From contig NC_134414.1 in the NCBI RefSeq assembly GCF_030867145.1, positions 21,532,518 through 21,596,517 of the forward strand: 64,000 bases of DNA, given 5' to 3'. The position numbers and the translations under genes are program-made. Source of the DNA: Opisthocomus hoazin. Lineage: Eukaryota; Chordata; Aves; Opisthocomiformes; Opisthocomidae. The notes beneath the pieces were generated by a model. That model searched no databases. It worked only from the letters and a program-made list of their open reading frames with translations, and was not told the DNA's origin. The number at the start of each line of letters is the position of its first letter. Positions within the stretch are counted from its first letter, which is position 1. This document shows positions 29,036 to 41,503 of the stretch, piece by piece.

Positions 29036-29989
29036 TAGACTGGGAAACATCTCTAGTAACGAACAAATCTGCATTATCAGTGGCGCAAAAAGCATGAGCT
29101 AAAGGGACTTTTGGATGTCTGAATACCATGATTCTGATCCTCATAATACAGAACACACTTTGGAGCAATATAAAAGGTACATCCTCAGGTTAAAAGAAAA
29201 AACTATCAATGCTTCTGCTTCAGCAGGATTAATCACAGGCAGCGATTAAACTACTACTAATGATCTTTTCTCTTTTTGATGCACAAACTCAATTGCCATT
29301 ATTGCTAATGAGATTTCACATTTTCAGTGAGCGGAGAACAGCCCTGTCAGTGATGATACCTACACAAACCTCGTTGTCAGAGGGAGAAACAGAGAACCAG
29401 GGTTTATGTGAGGAAAGATGGATGTGTAAACATCTCTGCCACAAAACATCAGAAAATTACATACAGAAAATTTTCCAAAATGCTAACGAGATGGTGTGCA
29501 CGCTCAGCCAGTATTTCTTGTTGTTGACTACCCATGCTTAGACCTTCTGGCTAAAGACGTTGCCTGTCACCATCCACCCGAGTAGCTGGCTTCAGGGAAT
29601 ATTTCTAGCCAACAAATTTATTTTACCTTCATACTCTTTTTTCTTCTTTCTTTGTTAAAATGTAGTCAGAACTGCACCATATGCAAAAATCAAACCAGCT
29701 CATCTATAAACCAGCTAACTGTCTGAAACGTATCGGTGTAAGAAAGCCCTAAGGGGCAAATGGACTATTTAAGATCTACGGCTCCCACCTCTCCGTTTGG
29801 TCTGTAGTTTTGAGTATGAAAAAGGTGGTGCTTTTAGAAATGTTTTTACTGCACTGAAAGTTCACAATTTACTGAAAAATCCCAGGGTTGTCCGCTCGCT
29901 CACCCCTGTTTATCAAACATAGCACTTCCTTCAAAAATCTTCACAGCTTTCACCCAGACCACGGAAAGCTGTCCTAACACCCGAGCGAC
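29036..29989. other. Intergenic, no gene recognised
   Basis: AT-rich sequence leading into the CpG island. No recognisable exon or repeat. Confidence 0.5.
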
Positions 29990-30760
29990 GAAACAACCTC
30001 CATTTTCCGCTCTGGATCCATTCGTGTCCCCAGGGCGCTCCTTCCCCCCCGGGCTGGCGGGCAGGTCTGTTCCCCAGCCGAGATTCCCGTCGCCACAGGA
30101 CGAGCGCGCTCCGGGTCGCCGGGCGGCTCCGGGGCCTTCCCCGCCTCAGCCGCCTCAGCTGCGCTCCCCTCAGGGGCACGCGGCCGGCGGGGCGGGCCCG
30201 GCCTCCCGCCCTCCCGCTCCCTCGCGGGCCGGGCGGGCTGCGGGAGCAGCGGTTCCCGGCAGAGGAGGCAACAGCCGCGTTAGCCGGCTCCCAGCGGGAG
30301 GTGGAGCTTGCGGTCGGGCGGCGCCGGCCGCGGCGCTGCCCCGCGGAGCGGTGTGCGGGGAGCGTGAGGCGCCTTTTCCCCCGCGGTGCAGGAACGGGGG
30401 CGACGGCGGCAACCGCGGCCCGCCCGGGTGCGGACCCCGCCCCGGCGGGGCCGCCGGGCGCTGCGGGGAGAGCTCGCAGGAGGAGAACTAGGAGAGGCTC
30501 AAGGAATTTCTTGGCCCGAGAGCGCTCCCGGGGCGCGGACAGCTGCTTCAGGGGACAGACGGCTGCGCAACGCAGCCGCTGCGCGGTCCCGGCCGCCGAG
30601 AGCGGTCGGCGTGGTGCGGGGTCTGCGGGCAGCCCGGGCGAGGCAGGCAGCCCCCGGCCGCCCGCCCTCGGGCGCTCCGAGCCGGTGCCGGGGTCCGGTG
30701 GCTGGGCTCGGGGCGTCTGGTGTCGACTCCCGGCTGCAGAAGCGGCAAAAAGGTGGTGTT
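29990..30760. promoter_or_regulatory. CpG island, candidate promoter without an assigned gene
   Basis: About 770 bp of very GC-rich, CpG-dense sequence with abrupt AT-rich flanks on both sides. Several overlapping frames on both strands stay open here only because stop codons are rare in GC-rich DNA. The position, upstream on the minus strand of the MFI-like relic and past the POGLUT3 3' end, is where an MFI promoter would be expected. It could equally drive a noncoding transcript in either direction. Confidence 0.7.
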
Positions 30761-33700
30761 TCTGGGTTTGGGGTTTTTTAAAATTTTCTGTTTATTTAGT
30801 ATGATACTTACGCTGAATAGTTTAGGAGTTTAAATTGTTATTGAATCATGAACATTCAGGAAGGAAAACATCGGTGAGTGTCCTCCCTGTCAGAACATCT
30901 AATTTTTTAAAGAGTAATATAAGGAAATGATACCCCCTGCCAACGAGGTGGGTTTTGTCCCTGATGCCCGTGACAGTTGAAGACAGGCGCTTGAACCGAT
31001 CAGTCCCTTTTAAAACAGATCGGTACGTCCCTTTGTATTTTTATGCAGTGTCCATCACTTTGGTAAATGCAATCTCTGTGTCTTAAATCAGAGATTACTA
31101 ATCAAATCAATCAAACCTAGTCAGTCCCTTTGTTTCTGGACAGCCTGAATCGTCCTGTGATCAGTCAGACATTGTAGCAGCATATGTACTACTTTAACTT
31201 TCCTGGTCAATAATGTGAAGACCTGATAGATGGCTTTAGTATTCACACTGCAGATCCAGTTCCAGGTAATGGGAATTTTTAAATTAATCAGAGAAAGATT
31301 TCATTTTGGTTTATTAATGCTTCTTATCGTGTAGCATATTATTCTGTATTATTTATCAAGTGCAAAACATAACTAAAATATTTTAGAATAAATCTTTGAA
31401 ATAACAGTCAGATAAAAGAGAAGGAAAGAATGCCTGTGCTGATTAAGCCAGGAGACACTATTTCACCAAAAGTTTTGCCTGCTATGTGACAACAAGATTC
31501 AAAATCCTTGAATGAAGATGGGGACATCAAGCACAAGAAGAAACCCACCCCAGATTCACTGATCACATCGCAACTTGGTTTCAAAGACGAAGACCTGGAA
31601 ACAGCGATCAAAAAGCTGTGTAAGTAGTATGAATTCTGTTTGAAAGTAGGCCCAACTACGCTAATTCGCAAGATAGCTTTTGAAAGGTGCTCAGGCCACT
31701 TTTAACAGCCAGATCTTGCCAGAGGCCTTCATCTTCATCAGTACTCCAAATTAAAATTTATTACTGAAAGTAATTATATGTAATTTCATATTAAATTAAA
31801 ATGCAAAGCTAAATCCAGACAAGTATTAGTTTGACAATATAGGAAGAATACAAACGTATGTACATTATTATACAAATAGGTAGCTATAAAGATAAATACA
31901 TGACATTGTTCATTGGAAGAACGGTGAGGATTCTGTAATAAGTGCTGACCTAACTGAAAATACAGGAGCTAGTTTCTCTGCTGCAAGCAAATTCTGCTTG
32001 GTAATACAGAAACGCCAGGAGAGGTGTCATGGCTCTGGGATCCTGAGATGCTAACCAAGGGATTATCTGCCAGCTCCATGCCAGGAGCAAGTGTGCCTGT
32101 GAAGTCGGAGTGCTAATTTTGCTACTCAGGATTTTGTTTTCTTTCCCAAAGGAACAGCTGTCTCAGCAGTCAATGAACAATTGATTCATCATGAATTGAT
32201 GATTTTTCTAGAAGCAAAAGAGGAGAAACTTTATAGGTTTTGATTGAGTCCAATATACAATATTTCTTGTGTGAAGTGTAGCTTTAGCTTAGTTCTTTCT
32301 GCCTTCTTTTTCATGCAACCCACTTTAAGTCTTTGGGCACTATCAGAATATATTTATTTTATCAGAAAATATTTATTTCCCATTAAATCACTTGTTACAT
32401 TAACCATTTATTAACTTGGGACAATGCAGCACAGTGATCCACTTCAAAAACTAAAAAAATCAATAAAATGGTTAATTAACACAGTTTTGCAGTAAAACAC
32501 AAACCGTTTTAAGCCAGAAGCCCCAGAAAAGGTCTGAATTTATTCACTTACTTATAAATTGGGTTACTTAAGTGAACAGTAGCATTACATATTTTCTCTT
32601 TTTCTGTAGAACTGAGGACGCCTTAGAACAGACCATTTTGTGCTCAGAAACGTGTAGGAGACTACAATCTATATGATGTAATTTTAAAAGGCCAGTTTTG
32701 TAGGCTCAGTGAGAGTTCATGTTGCTCCTGTTGCCCTGAAAGTTACATCATTTATCAGCCACATTCATTAGGCTCTTGGTATCTCATCATAGATTCTTAA
32801 AATTGTACACCAACAATAAGGAACAAACTGAACTGGCAAGCAGTAACAGCTTCTTCTCTGTAATTTTGCCAGTTTTGCATATCATTTCTTACTTCCTTTA
32901 GGTTGTTAACTACTCTTGAAAAATGATAAAGGTTTAGGGGACAACTTGTATTGTACTTGTATTAAGACCCTAGAAACAGGAAACTGCTGACCTAGTCTTA
33001 GAAGATGTCCTGCATCTCAAATCCAAAGATATTCAAGCTAATTTTTACAATTGCCTATGAACAGTAGGTACTTTTCTCTTGCTTAATTTTTTAAAATGGA
33101 TCAGATAACCTTCTAGACCTTATTTTTTTTAACAAAAATGATTGCACTCAGCAAAAATCTTACACCATTTACTCTAATGGGACCAGAATTTGGCCGTTCT
33201 ATATGAATATAATTTGTATTCCCCATCAGAAGTGATTTTATAATGGCTTCCTTAACAAGATAATCCATCAAGGAACTGATGAAAACTGCACCTAGTAACC
33301 TACTTAACAGATCCAGTTTGACAACTATTACACATTAGTGCATGCCCTCAAAGCAGGGTGTAACTTAATATTAAATTAATATAGCAAACAAATTTGATAG
33401 GGGACCATAGTTGCTTGAGAAGGTTAAAGGTGATAACTCCAGAGTAGAGGAATTATTTGGCTTTGGAGTAATCCTGTCTTGTGATTGGAATGGAGAAAAC
33501 ACCTACTTGCTTACAAGGATAGTTCGATTATCAGATTCAAGTAAATGCCTAAATTTGTTTGCTAATGGTACTTAGAGCTGTGTGTTCATGAGGGACTTCC
33601 CCAAGATTTCATTTAATTTGGTTCATGAACAGGCATATGACAGTAGCTGTCCCTAGAGGAGATGTCATTCAAATTGGCATCTTCCAGTGCACTGATTGCC

Positions 33701-35355
33701 TGTTTTAAGTCGATCAGCTGAAGTTTTACAGGGAAAAGCCATTTTTCCAGTGGCTCTCTTTATTTTGAAATAAAAGATCCAGTTGCTACTGCGTGTTTCT
33801 GTTACTAGAATGGAACTGTGAGAAGTGAAATTTAGTATCTTGCAAAAGAGTAAATAGCAATAGCCATGGTCTCAATTCCAGTGAACAATTCACTACACAT
33901 ATTGTATTATTAATAGCCAGGAAAAAGCTGCACTTTTTCTGGATCATTTGAAATATTTTTTGTCTGACACAGCATTTTATCACAAGAAAATCTATTTTCC
34001 TGCAAGTGACTGGAATTTGAAAACTATTTCATAAGAAATGCTCAGAATTATTCTGCTTCTCATATATGTACTACTCACATTTAAGTATTGCCAAATATTT
34101 ACAATACATTATGAAGTCATATCTGCATGATCTGTACCACCTTTGAATGCCTGGGTTTTTTAGAGAGTGAAAAGATAATGAAGTACAAATCAGATATTTC
34201 AAATTTACACCTACTTTTCAGGTTCAGTTACAGGAAGTTTTGGATCAGTGTGACTGTTGATGACCTTAGAGACACAAGTGAACCTCCCAGGGAACAGAGG
34301 AAATGCCAAAGTCTGTAAGTAAGATGGAATGGCTGTAGTGTGAAAATGCATGCTGGAGTTGGTCGGGGGGGTAGCCCACATTAGAGTACCTTTGTTCACA
34401 GGGCAGAAAAAAGCAGAATTTATTGGCAGATATGCAACTTCTATCAGCAACTTAATTCCTGACTTTTTTTAAATAACCCATCTTACCAAACAGCTAAGTA
34501 AACTATCTTAGGACACCTGACAGAATGAGTTGCATCTCTGTACAGGACTTTGCTTGAGTAGTTATGTCAGAGAAATTATGTTTTCTTGATTATTTTGTAT
34601 CTTATATTTTAGCTGATAAAATCTTACTGTATAACCCTGACTCTTAATTTCACTGCTGTGAATTACCTAATCTTGGAGTTCACTATTAGTGTACAGTAAT
34701 ATAGTGTAGACTATTACTGAAGTATCCCTTTAAACTTATTTTGCTTATAAAGTTCACTTCATGCTTTGCCTTCACTACAAAGAATACAGCAAAATATCTG
34801 TAGCAGACATCTTTCTTTAAAAGAGTAACAACTTTTACCAGCAGTGTGTTTTTTGGTTTGGTTTGGGATACTATTGCTTGTATTTTTTAAAAATTCATTA
34901 AGTGAAATGAACTGTGCTGATCAAATTACTTTCATGCTGAGGTAACAGCTGATGGTTTTGAGCATAGGATCAAAACCATCATCACTTGGAAGCAAACCCA
35001 GTTTTAGCTCTCAACCATTTTTGCACTGTCAGCAGATTTCCATGTTAAAATTAATAAAGTGCTCAAATCTCTTTCTGTTACAACAGTGAAAAATTTGGTG
35101 AGAGTAACATGCAAGACGAAGTCAGATGTTGGACCTGCAGGATGCTAACTTGGTAGCAACCATTTTGGTGTAGCCTGGCTATCTAGTCATAAGGTGGAGT
35201 ATCTCTACAGCTGGAATGGTATGATAGCATGGCTGGACATTTTGGGGGAAAACCAGCTGGAAGTGTGGTTACTGTTGACCCAAAGGTGAGCAACAACATC
35301 TGCTAATGCTAAACAAAACTCTGAGTCCCATAAGCTATAGTGGAAATTACAGTCT
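30761..35355. other. Intergenic, no gene recognised
   Basis: About 4.6 kb of AT-rich DNA without recognisable exons, repeats or long frames. Confidence 0.5.
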
Positions 35356-36516
35356 CGCAAGTACAGCTTGAATTGAGAGCAGTGGATGTTGTCTGCCTTG
35401 ACTTCAGCAAGGCTTTCAACACTGTCTCCCACAACATTCTCCTAGGGAAGCTCAGGAAGTGTAGGCTAAAAGAGTGGACAGTGAGGTGGATTGAGAACTG
35501 GCTGAATGGCAGAGCTCAGAGGGTTGTCATCAGCGGTGCTGTCTAGTTGGAGGCTGGTAACTAGTGGTGTCCCCCAGGGGTCAGTACTGGGCCCAGTCTT
35601 GTTCAACTTCTTCATCAATGACCTGGATGAAGGGACAGAGTGTACCCTCAGCAGGTTTGGTGATGACACAAAACCCGGAGGAGTGGCCTATACACCAGAA
35701 GGCTGTGCTGCCATTCAGCATGACCTGGACAGGCTGGAGAGTTGGGCAGAGAGAAACCTGGTGAAATTCAACAAGGGCAAGAGCAGGGTCCTGCACCTGG
35801 GGAGGAACAACCCCATGCACCAGTACAGGCTCCGGGCTGACCTGCTGGAGAGCAGCTCTGTGGAGAGGGATGTGGGTGTCCAAGTTGACCATGAGCCAGC
35901 AGTGTGCCCTGGCTGCCAAGAAGGCCAATGGGATCCTGGGGTGCATTAAGAGTGTGGCCAGTAGGTCGAGGGAGGTTCTCCCCCTCTACACTGCCCTGGT
36001 GAGGGGATGTGGAGTACTGCGTCCAGTTCTGGGCTCCCCAGTTCAAGCAAGATGAGGAGCTACTGGAAAGAGTCTAGTGGAGGGCTACAAAGATGATTAG
36101 GGGAGTGGAGCATCTCTCCCACAAGGAAAGGCTGAGGGAGCTGGGCTTGTTTAGCCTGAAGCAGAGAAGGCTGAGAGGGGACCTTATAAATGCCTATAAA
36201 TCTCAAGGGTGGGTGTCAGGAGGATGGGGCCAGACTCTTTTCAGTGGTGCCCAGCAACAGGACAAGGGACAACAGGCACAAAATGAAGCATGGGAAGTTC
36301 CAGCTGAACATGAGGAAGAACTTCTTTGAGGGCGATGGAACACTGGAACAGGCTGCCCAGGGAGGTTGTGGATTCTCCTTCTCTGGAGATATTCAAGACC
36401 CGCCTGGACGTGGTCGTGTGCAGCCTGCTGTAGGTGACCCTGCTTCGGCAGGAGGGTTGGACTACGTGACCCACAGAGGTCCCTTCCAATCCCTACCATT
36501 CTGTGATTCTGTAATT
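35356..36516 (+). mobile_element. CR1 LINE, 5'-truncated, with reverse transcriptase domain
   Basis: Encodes the CR1 ORF2 reverse transcriptase from the first catalytic Asp (DVVCLDFSKAFNTVSHNILL, near 35385), through [20 protein letters not shown] and the metal-binding box, which here reads FGDD rather than the usual FADD (near 35660), to the 3' end CCATTCTGTGATTCTGT. The frame breaks at about 35545 (stop after ISGAV) and again after 35949, so the copy is dead. The target-primed insertion end lies at about 36516. Confidence 0.95.
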
Positions 36517-36929
36517 GATTGGCTTTTAGGCAGGTTCCATCCGGAATAATGTATTCCACGGGATTTCAGCAGGAAGGTAACCATGTGAAGCTGTAGCCTA
36601 CTTCAGGTAGGCCTTTCTGGTATTCTGATGAGCTGTCTTGAGCATCTCTATGCTAGATTGCAAATCTGTGGTACAGATGGATAATCCTGACTGATTTTTT
36701 TAGTGTTGGGAGTGGGATGGGAATACGTCATGCTTTTATAGCCTTGTTAGCCAACGTTAAAATATTTGCAAAACTTAGTCAATATTATCAAGGGAGACAT
36801 AAACATGAATAGTGTCAAGTGTCAGCAGAGAAAGACACATTGCCTTTTGGAGACGCCCGAGATCTGGATGTTTTTATCCTCCTGCTATGTGACTAGATAA
36901 ATGCTTGTTGTATGACTGAAATGTAGTTC

Positions 36930-37450
36930 ATAGAATAATGAACATCTGGAGGTCATGTAGGCCAAGCTTCATCTCCTTGGGGGTATCAGTGTGAAGATTT
37001 TTTTTCCCTTATCTAATTGGAATCTCCCATGTCGAAGCTTGTGTCTGTTGTTTGTAGGTCTCCTGCTGTGTACCTCTGAGAAGTCTGGCTTCATGTTTTC
37101 TACACCCTCCCTTTAGAGTTCAGCAAGGTTATCTTTCCCTTACCATTTCTTCTAAGGCTGACCCAAACCTGCTCACTCAGCTTCTCCTTGTACTTCATGT
37201 GCCTCAACCCCTTCATCACCTTGGTAGTCCTCGGCTGGATCTGCTCCCCTATGTCAACGTATTTCTTGTATAGGGGAGTCGAAAATTGAATACAGTTGCA
37301 GTTTCACAACTACCAAACAGAAGGGAAGAAACATCTCCCTTGATCTGCTGGCCGCACTCTTGCTAATACACCTCTTGCTCACATGATGAGACTCAATTAA
37401 GGTATGCAGTACAGGTGTCTCAAATGTCTTCAGACAGACATGCAAAATAA
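36930..37450 (-). mobile_element. Old CR1 LINE fragment
   Basis: The plus strand shows reverse-complement CR1 text: CATAGAATAATGAACATCTG at the 3' end, then CTCGGCTGGATCTGCTCCCC. The minus-strand translation includes KSAASRSREMFLPFCLVVVK, equivalent to the CR1 signature [17 protein letters not shown]. Many indels mark it as older than the copy at 35.4 kb. Confidence 0.8.
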
Positions 37451-40400
37451 TCCTTTTTCGCTTATTCTTAGAGCAAAATACAAAATTAGTGCTGTAATTC
37501 TCCACAGTATAAATCCTGTGAACTTAAACAATAATATATTTATATAAAATCTTGCACTTCATTGCTGCTCTTACACTTTTGAAAAACTGAAGCAGTAAAG
37601 GAGCTGATAATATCCTAGGTTTATGTAATGCTTCTTTTCTTTATTATCATTACTTTGCAAGCGTCTCAAACATGCTCAAACAGGTGATGTATGTTTTCTC
37701 TGTCAGCTCTCCTCCCTAACTAAATAATTTACTTTCTAATGTAATAAATGTGGGGCGTGTGCTTCCCAGGATGGATGCTTGAATCTAACATTCCATCAGG
37801 CAAGCTTTGATTATAGGGTTTAATTATGAATCTACAAGGCGGACCTGCCACAATGCCCTCATGAAAATAGTATATTAGTTATCTTGAGGTAAATCTCAAA
37901 AAACACAGTCTAAAAATGTACTGAATTTGTAACTCCTTTTTGTTCAACAGATCATGATTTAACAGTTCTCATTTCGAGATGAAATTGGGTATTTCCAAAT
38001 GTGGGTGCCTAAATATATTAGGACATATATATGACATAACCTAAAAGAACTAATTTTCTGGAGTGTTCACTGTATGAAACCACTGTTAAGGTTAAAGGGA
38101 TCTGAAAATAAGGAACCTTAAAGAAGGCTCTGCATGACCAACATTTTTGGAAGTCAGACCACTTCTGTGTAGATGCCTCTGTTTGAAAATATTGGCAGTG
38201 GACTTTAGGACATACTATTTCAAACAAATAAACCTGTCTCCATCATCAGTGCTAAGTTCTACATTGTGTTAAAAGTTACTACTGTTGATGAAAACAGGAC
38301 AGATTTCACTCTCTGTATTAAAGTTGTGCATTAAAAACTGAAATTACTGTAGCAAACTTCAGTACTGTGGTATGGTAACTATTTTTAAAAATTACCACCA
38401 ACTGCTGGGTGTACAAGAGATTTACTCAGCTGCTATTGAAGAACTACTATAGAATAATAGAAACTCTAGTGAATGTATGTTGCTTAAAAATACCATGTAA
38501 TGTATGTACCATACTTGTACAAACAGGTTTTACTGAATATTTAGCAATTCCTGTAACACACCAGGCCAATGAGTATCATCCTGTCATCAAACTAACATAG
38601 ATCTGACATCTCTTCTGGCCTGGAGGGACAATTGTTACAATTGCTCTTCATTACAATTTAAATTGCATATAGTACCACCAATGGAAAGAAGAGAGGCTTT
38701 GCCTTACTTCTTTTATCTTTGGAAGATCTGCAGTTATAAATTGAACCAGATTTCTCAAATGACTAAGCTCTTTTAATGAAAGTTCTCCTGTGTCTCTACT
38801 GTTCTGTTTTTTAATTTTGGCAGGAAGATGAATGTATTCATATTTTTCAGGCTATTTCTTGCCTCTAAGCTATAAAAGCATCTATGAGGCATTCTGTGAC
38901 AAACTAGTCTTTGCTTTGACGGGATGCTTATTACAAAAGCAAGGAGTTTTGGCAGAGAAGAATTTAGAATAGTTTTTTTCCCCTTTTTATCAGGGAAGAA
39001 AGGAGGCATAAAATATTCACATTTATTTACATTCACGACTATTTAAATTTTATCTGATTCTTCTTCCAGATTGAAAGACTTCTGTTTCAAGCCAGGCAAG
39101 TTTTCCTACACAGACATTTCCAAAGAACCTTAAAGCATGTGTCATGACTCCCCCTTTTCCCTCCCATTTTTAAAAATATAAACAGACCATTTTTGGACGT
39201 TTGGTTTGAGATGTGTGCAAGAGATTGCCTTTGCTGAGCACCTCACTTCCGTAAATACTGGTGAATATAAAATGCATATGGTATAATGGATAATATTACT
39301 AAATAAGATCGTATCATACAGTAAAAATGACTGTACATAGAGAAGAAGAATACATACTCATTTTTAAGTGTCAACTTCAGCAACGGAACTCTGTTCCTGA
39401 ATTTATGTCAGATGAGCTGAATATAAATTTGTAGTCTGAAGTTCTAGGACTGACTGTCATGCTAAATAAAAATATAACCACTATATGTATCAGTGTTAGA
39501 ACCAGAGCAAAGAGGATGAAGGGCAGAGCAACACGTTCCAGGTTTTTTTCTTAACTGGCATAATGTAGTAAATGACTGATGGACAGTTGCACTAACTTCT
39601 TCGGAAACCTGAAGTTCTTCCCATATTTAGCATACTAAAAAATTTTTCTTCCTGTTCTAGTGCAGAAATTTTATGTATTTTATGAGAGTAACTTGCAGTG
39701 TAGAACCAAGAGTAAAGCCTGCATGAGATGCAGAGCACTAAACTTTGGGCACCTAAGCAATTAGATGAGTCCACAATCTTAAGACATTCCCATTCCTTTT
39801 TGTGGAGGGAGAATTTGGGACCCATGAAAGACATCATCTGAGTGTAGCTGAGTAGAAAGCTGCTTAGGCATGCTACATGAGCAAAGAGGAGAATGCACAG
39901 GACAGAAATGGGTGCTTGTGGGCACTGGCCTTGGCATTGGCATCTCCTTCCAGGACTGTTAATGCATTTTGAAGTAGACAAACTTGGGTAAAGATCAATA
40001 GAGGTGTTGGGAGCCATGTCCAGGACTAGGATTTTTCCTTCACCACATCCAAAGGCACACTTTATTGCAATGGTATGACCAGCTCCTTCTGGCCCTGTGA
40101 ATTTTGTATCGTTAGCTTCATGGCTGTGCAACTTTAATGGAAGACTTGAAGACTGCTTCTCCAGTCTGGAGCTAAGGCACTGTCTGGAAATACGGCTTTG
40201 AATCAAACCAAGGAGGACAACTGGCTTCCCAGTTGCTTAGTGTAGTCTCTAACCCCTACACTATTACGTAGAAAGTGCAGCACAGTTTTTGTCATATGTT
40301 TGAACCAAAACACTGACATCTGATCTGCTGTCTGATCTCAGTATTAGGTATGGTCTAAATTCAGAAAACGGGTAAGATCCCTCTAGGTACTTAGGCACAG

Positions 40401-41377
40401 GAAAAAGTAGTTCATGAACCCAAGTAAAAAAGATGGCGGCATCTGTAGGTCTAGACAGAAGTTAAACCTAAGCAGTCTAAAATTCTAGTAACAAATTTCA
40501 GGTGTGTGAATACTCAAGTAGCCTAGAATACTGTAGACTGCGTCGCTGAACTGAGAGACGGGTATTTCACTTGGCCTCACCTGAAATTCCTAAGCCTTTT
40601 TGTGGATCTGTGCCTATATTCACAGACACAGTCACTGGCAGGGAACAGGTCTTCAGAGTGGTGTCTTGGCATTCAAAGCACTGTGATTGTGGTAACTACA
40701 CAGTCTGCTTTCAAGCAGCATTTGATTTTGGTCATTCACAGCCATGGTGCTTATAAAAATATTATTCTGATCTCTCCCCCTCCTCTCCATTTTCCTCTGA
40801 AACTGATAAATATTATATCATGTTCTCTGTTATCTGTCATAGAGCACAAAATTATCTCAAAGCAACACCAGATTTGATATCTGTAAATCTCAAATATTGT
40901 TTTCCTTTGTCTAGTTAGAAAATCGTTTCGTATACAAGAAATAATCTAACACTGAGGTAAACTTTATGATGAAATCATAACACTGTTTTAGTATGCTGCA
41001 AATGCTCTTTTAGAATAACTTGCACTGACTCATGGAAGATCTTTTGTGGATGACCGGTTCCTCATAAAACTCTGGTAAGTAGGTCCCAGCTGGAACACGA
41101 GCAGCACTGCACACTTCTTCCTGATGATGCAGTACATCAAACAGATCCCCTGGACGCGCCCTGTGACAGGCTCAGTATCTGCCTGGTGGTGGTCACGGAG
41201 CCAAAATTGTGGGAACCGATGTTGCCGATCAGAGTCAGTGTGAAAAAGGGTATGTAAATACAAGAAGAATACATAACTAAGAAAGTTTGCTGGTGCGTAA
41301 GTGTCTTACGATTTCACAGCTTAATTCCTATTTAAATTCTTGCATTGTAAGTGGGTGATTTTTTCCATCCGGTACAG
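37451..41377. other. Intergenic plus POGLUT3 3' UTR; one unassigned open frame
   Basis: AT-rich DNA. The POGLUT3 3' UTR should occupy part of the right end, but I see no clear AATAAA on the minus strand close to the stop codon. Between 39,592 and 40,206 the minus strand has a 204-codon frame with no recognisable domain; it is probably repeat-derived or chance. Nothing else was recognised. Confidence 0.45.
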
Positions 41378-41503
41378 TTATAGATCTTCCCTTATAGGCT
41401 TTCTCCTGTGGCAGCTGCATACTGAGTCTCTGTCATCAGGCTGAGGTACAATTTCCATTCCATCCCGTATTTCAGGTTTGCTGGCTTGGCGTTTGGCATA
41501 TTT
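41378..41503 (-). CDS. POGLUT3: POGLUT3 exon 8 (terminal)
   Basis: 126 nt including TAA. Reads [20 protein letters not shown] and ends RKPIREDL, the ER retrieval signal. Acceptor ATTTCAG. Confidence 0.95.
   Translation of the reverse strand, partial: KYAKRQASKPEIRDGMEIVPQPDDRDSVCSCHRRKPIREDL

Noticed and set aside
30024..30804. Plus-strand frames of 155, 131 and 167 codons across the CpG island.
   Set aside because: Pro/Arg/Gly/Ala-rich translations in several frames at once, as expected from CpG-rich DNA without stops.
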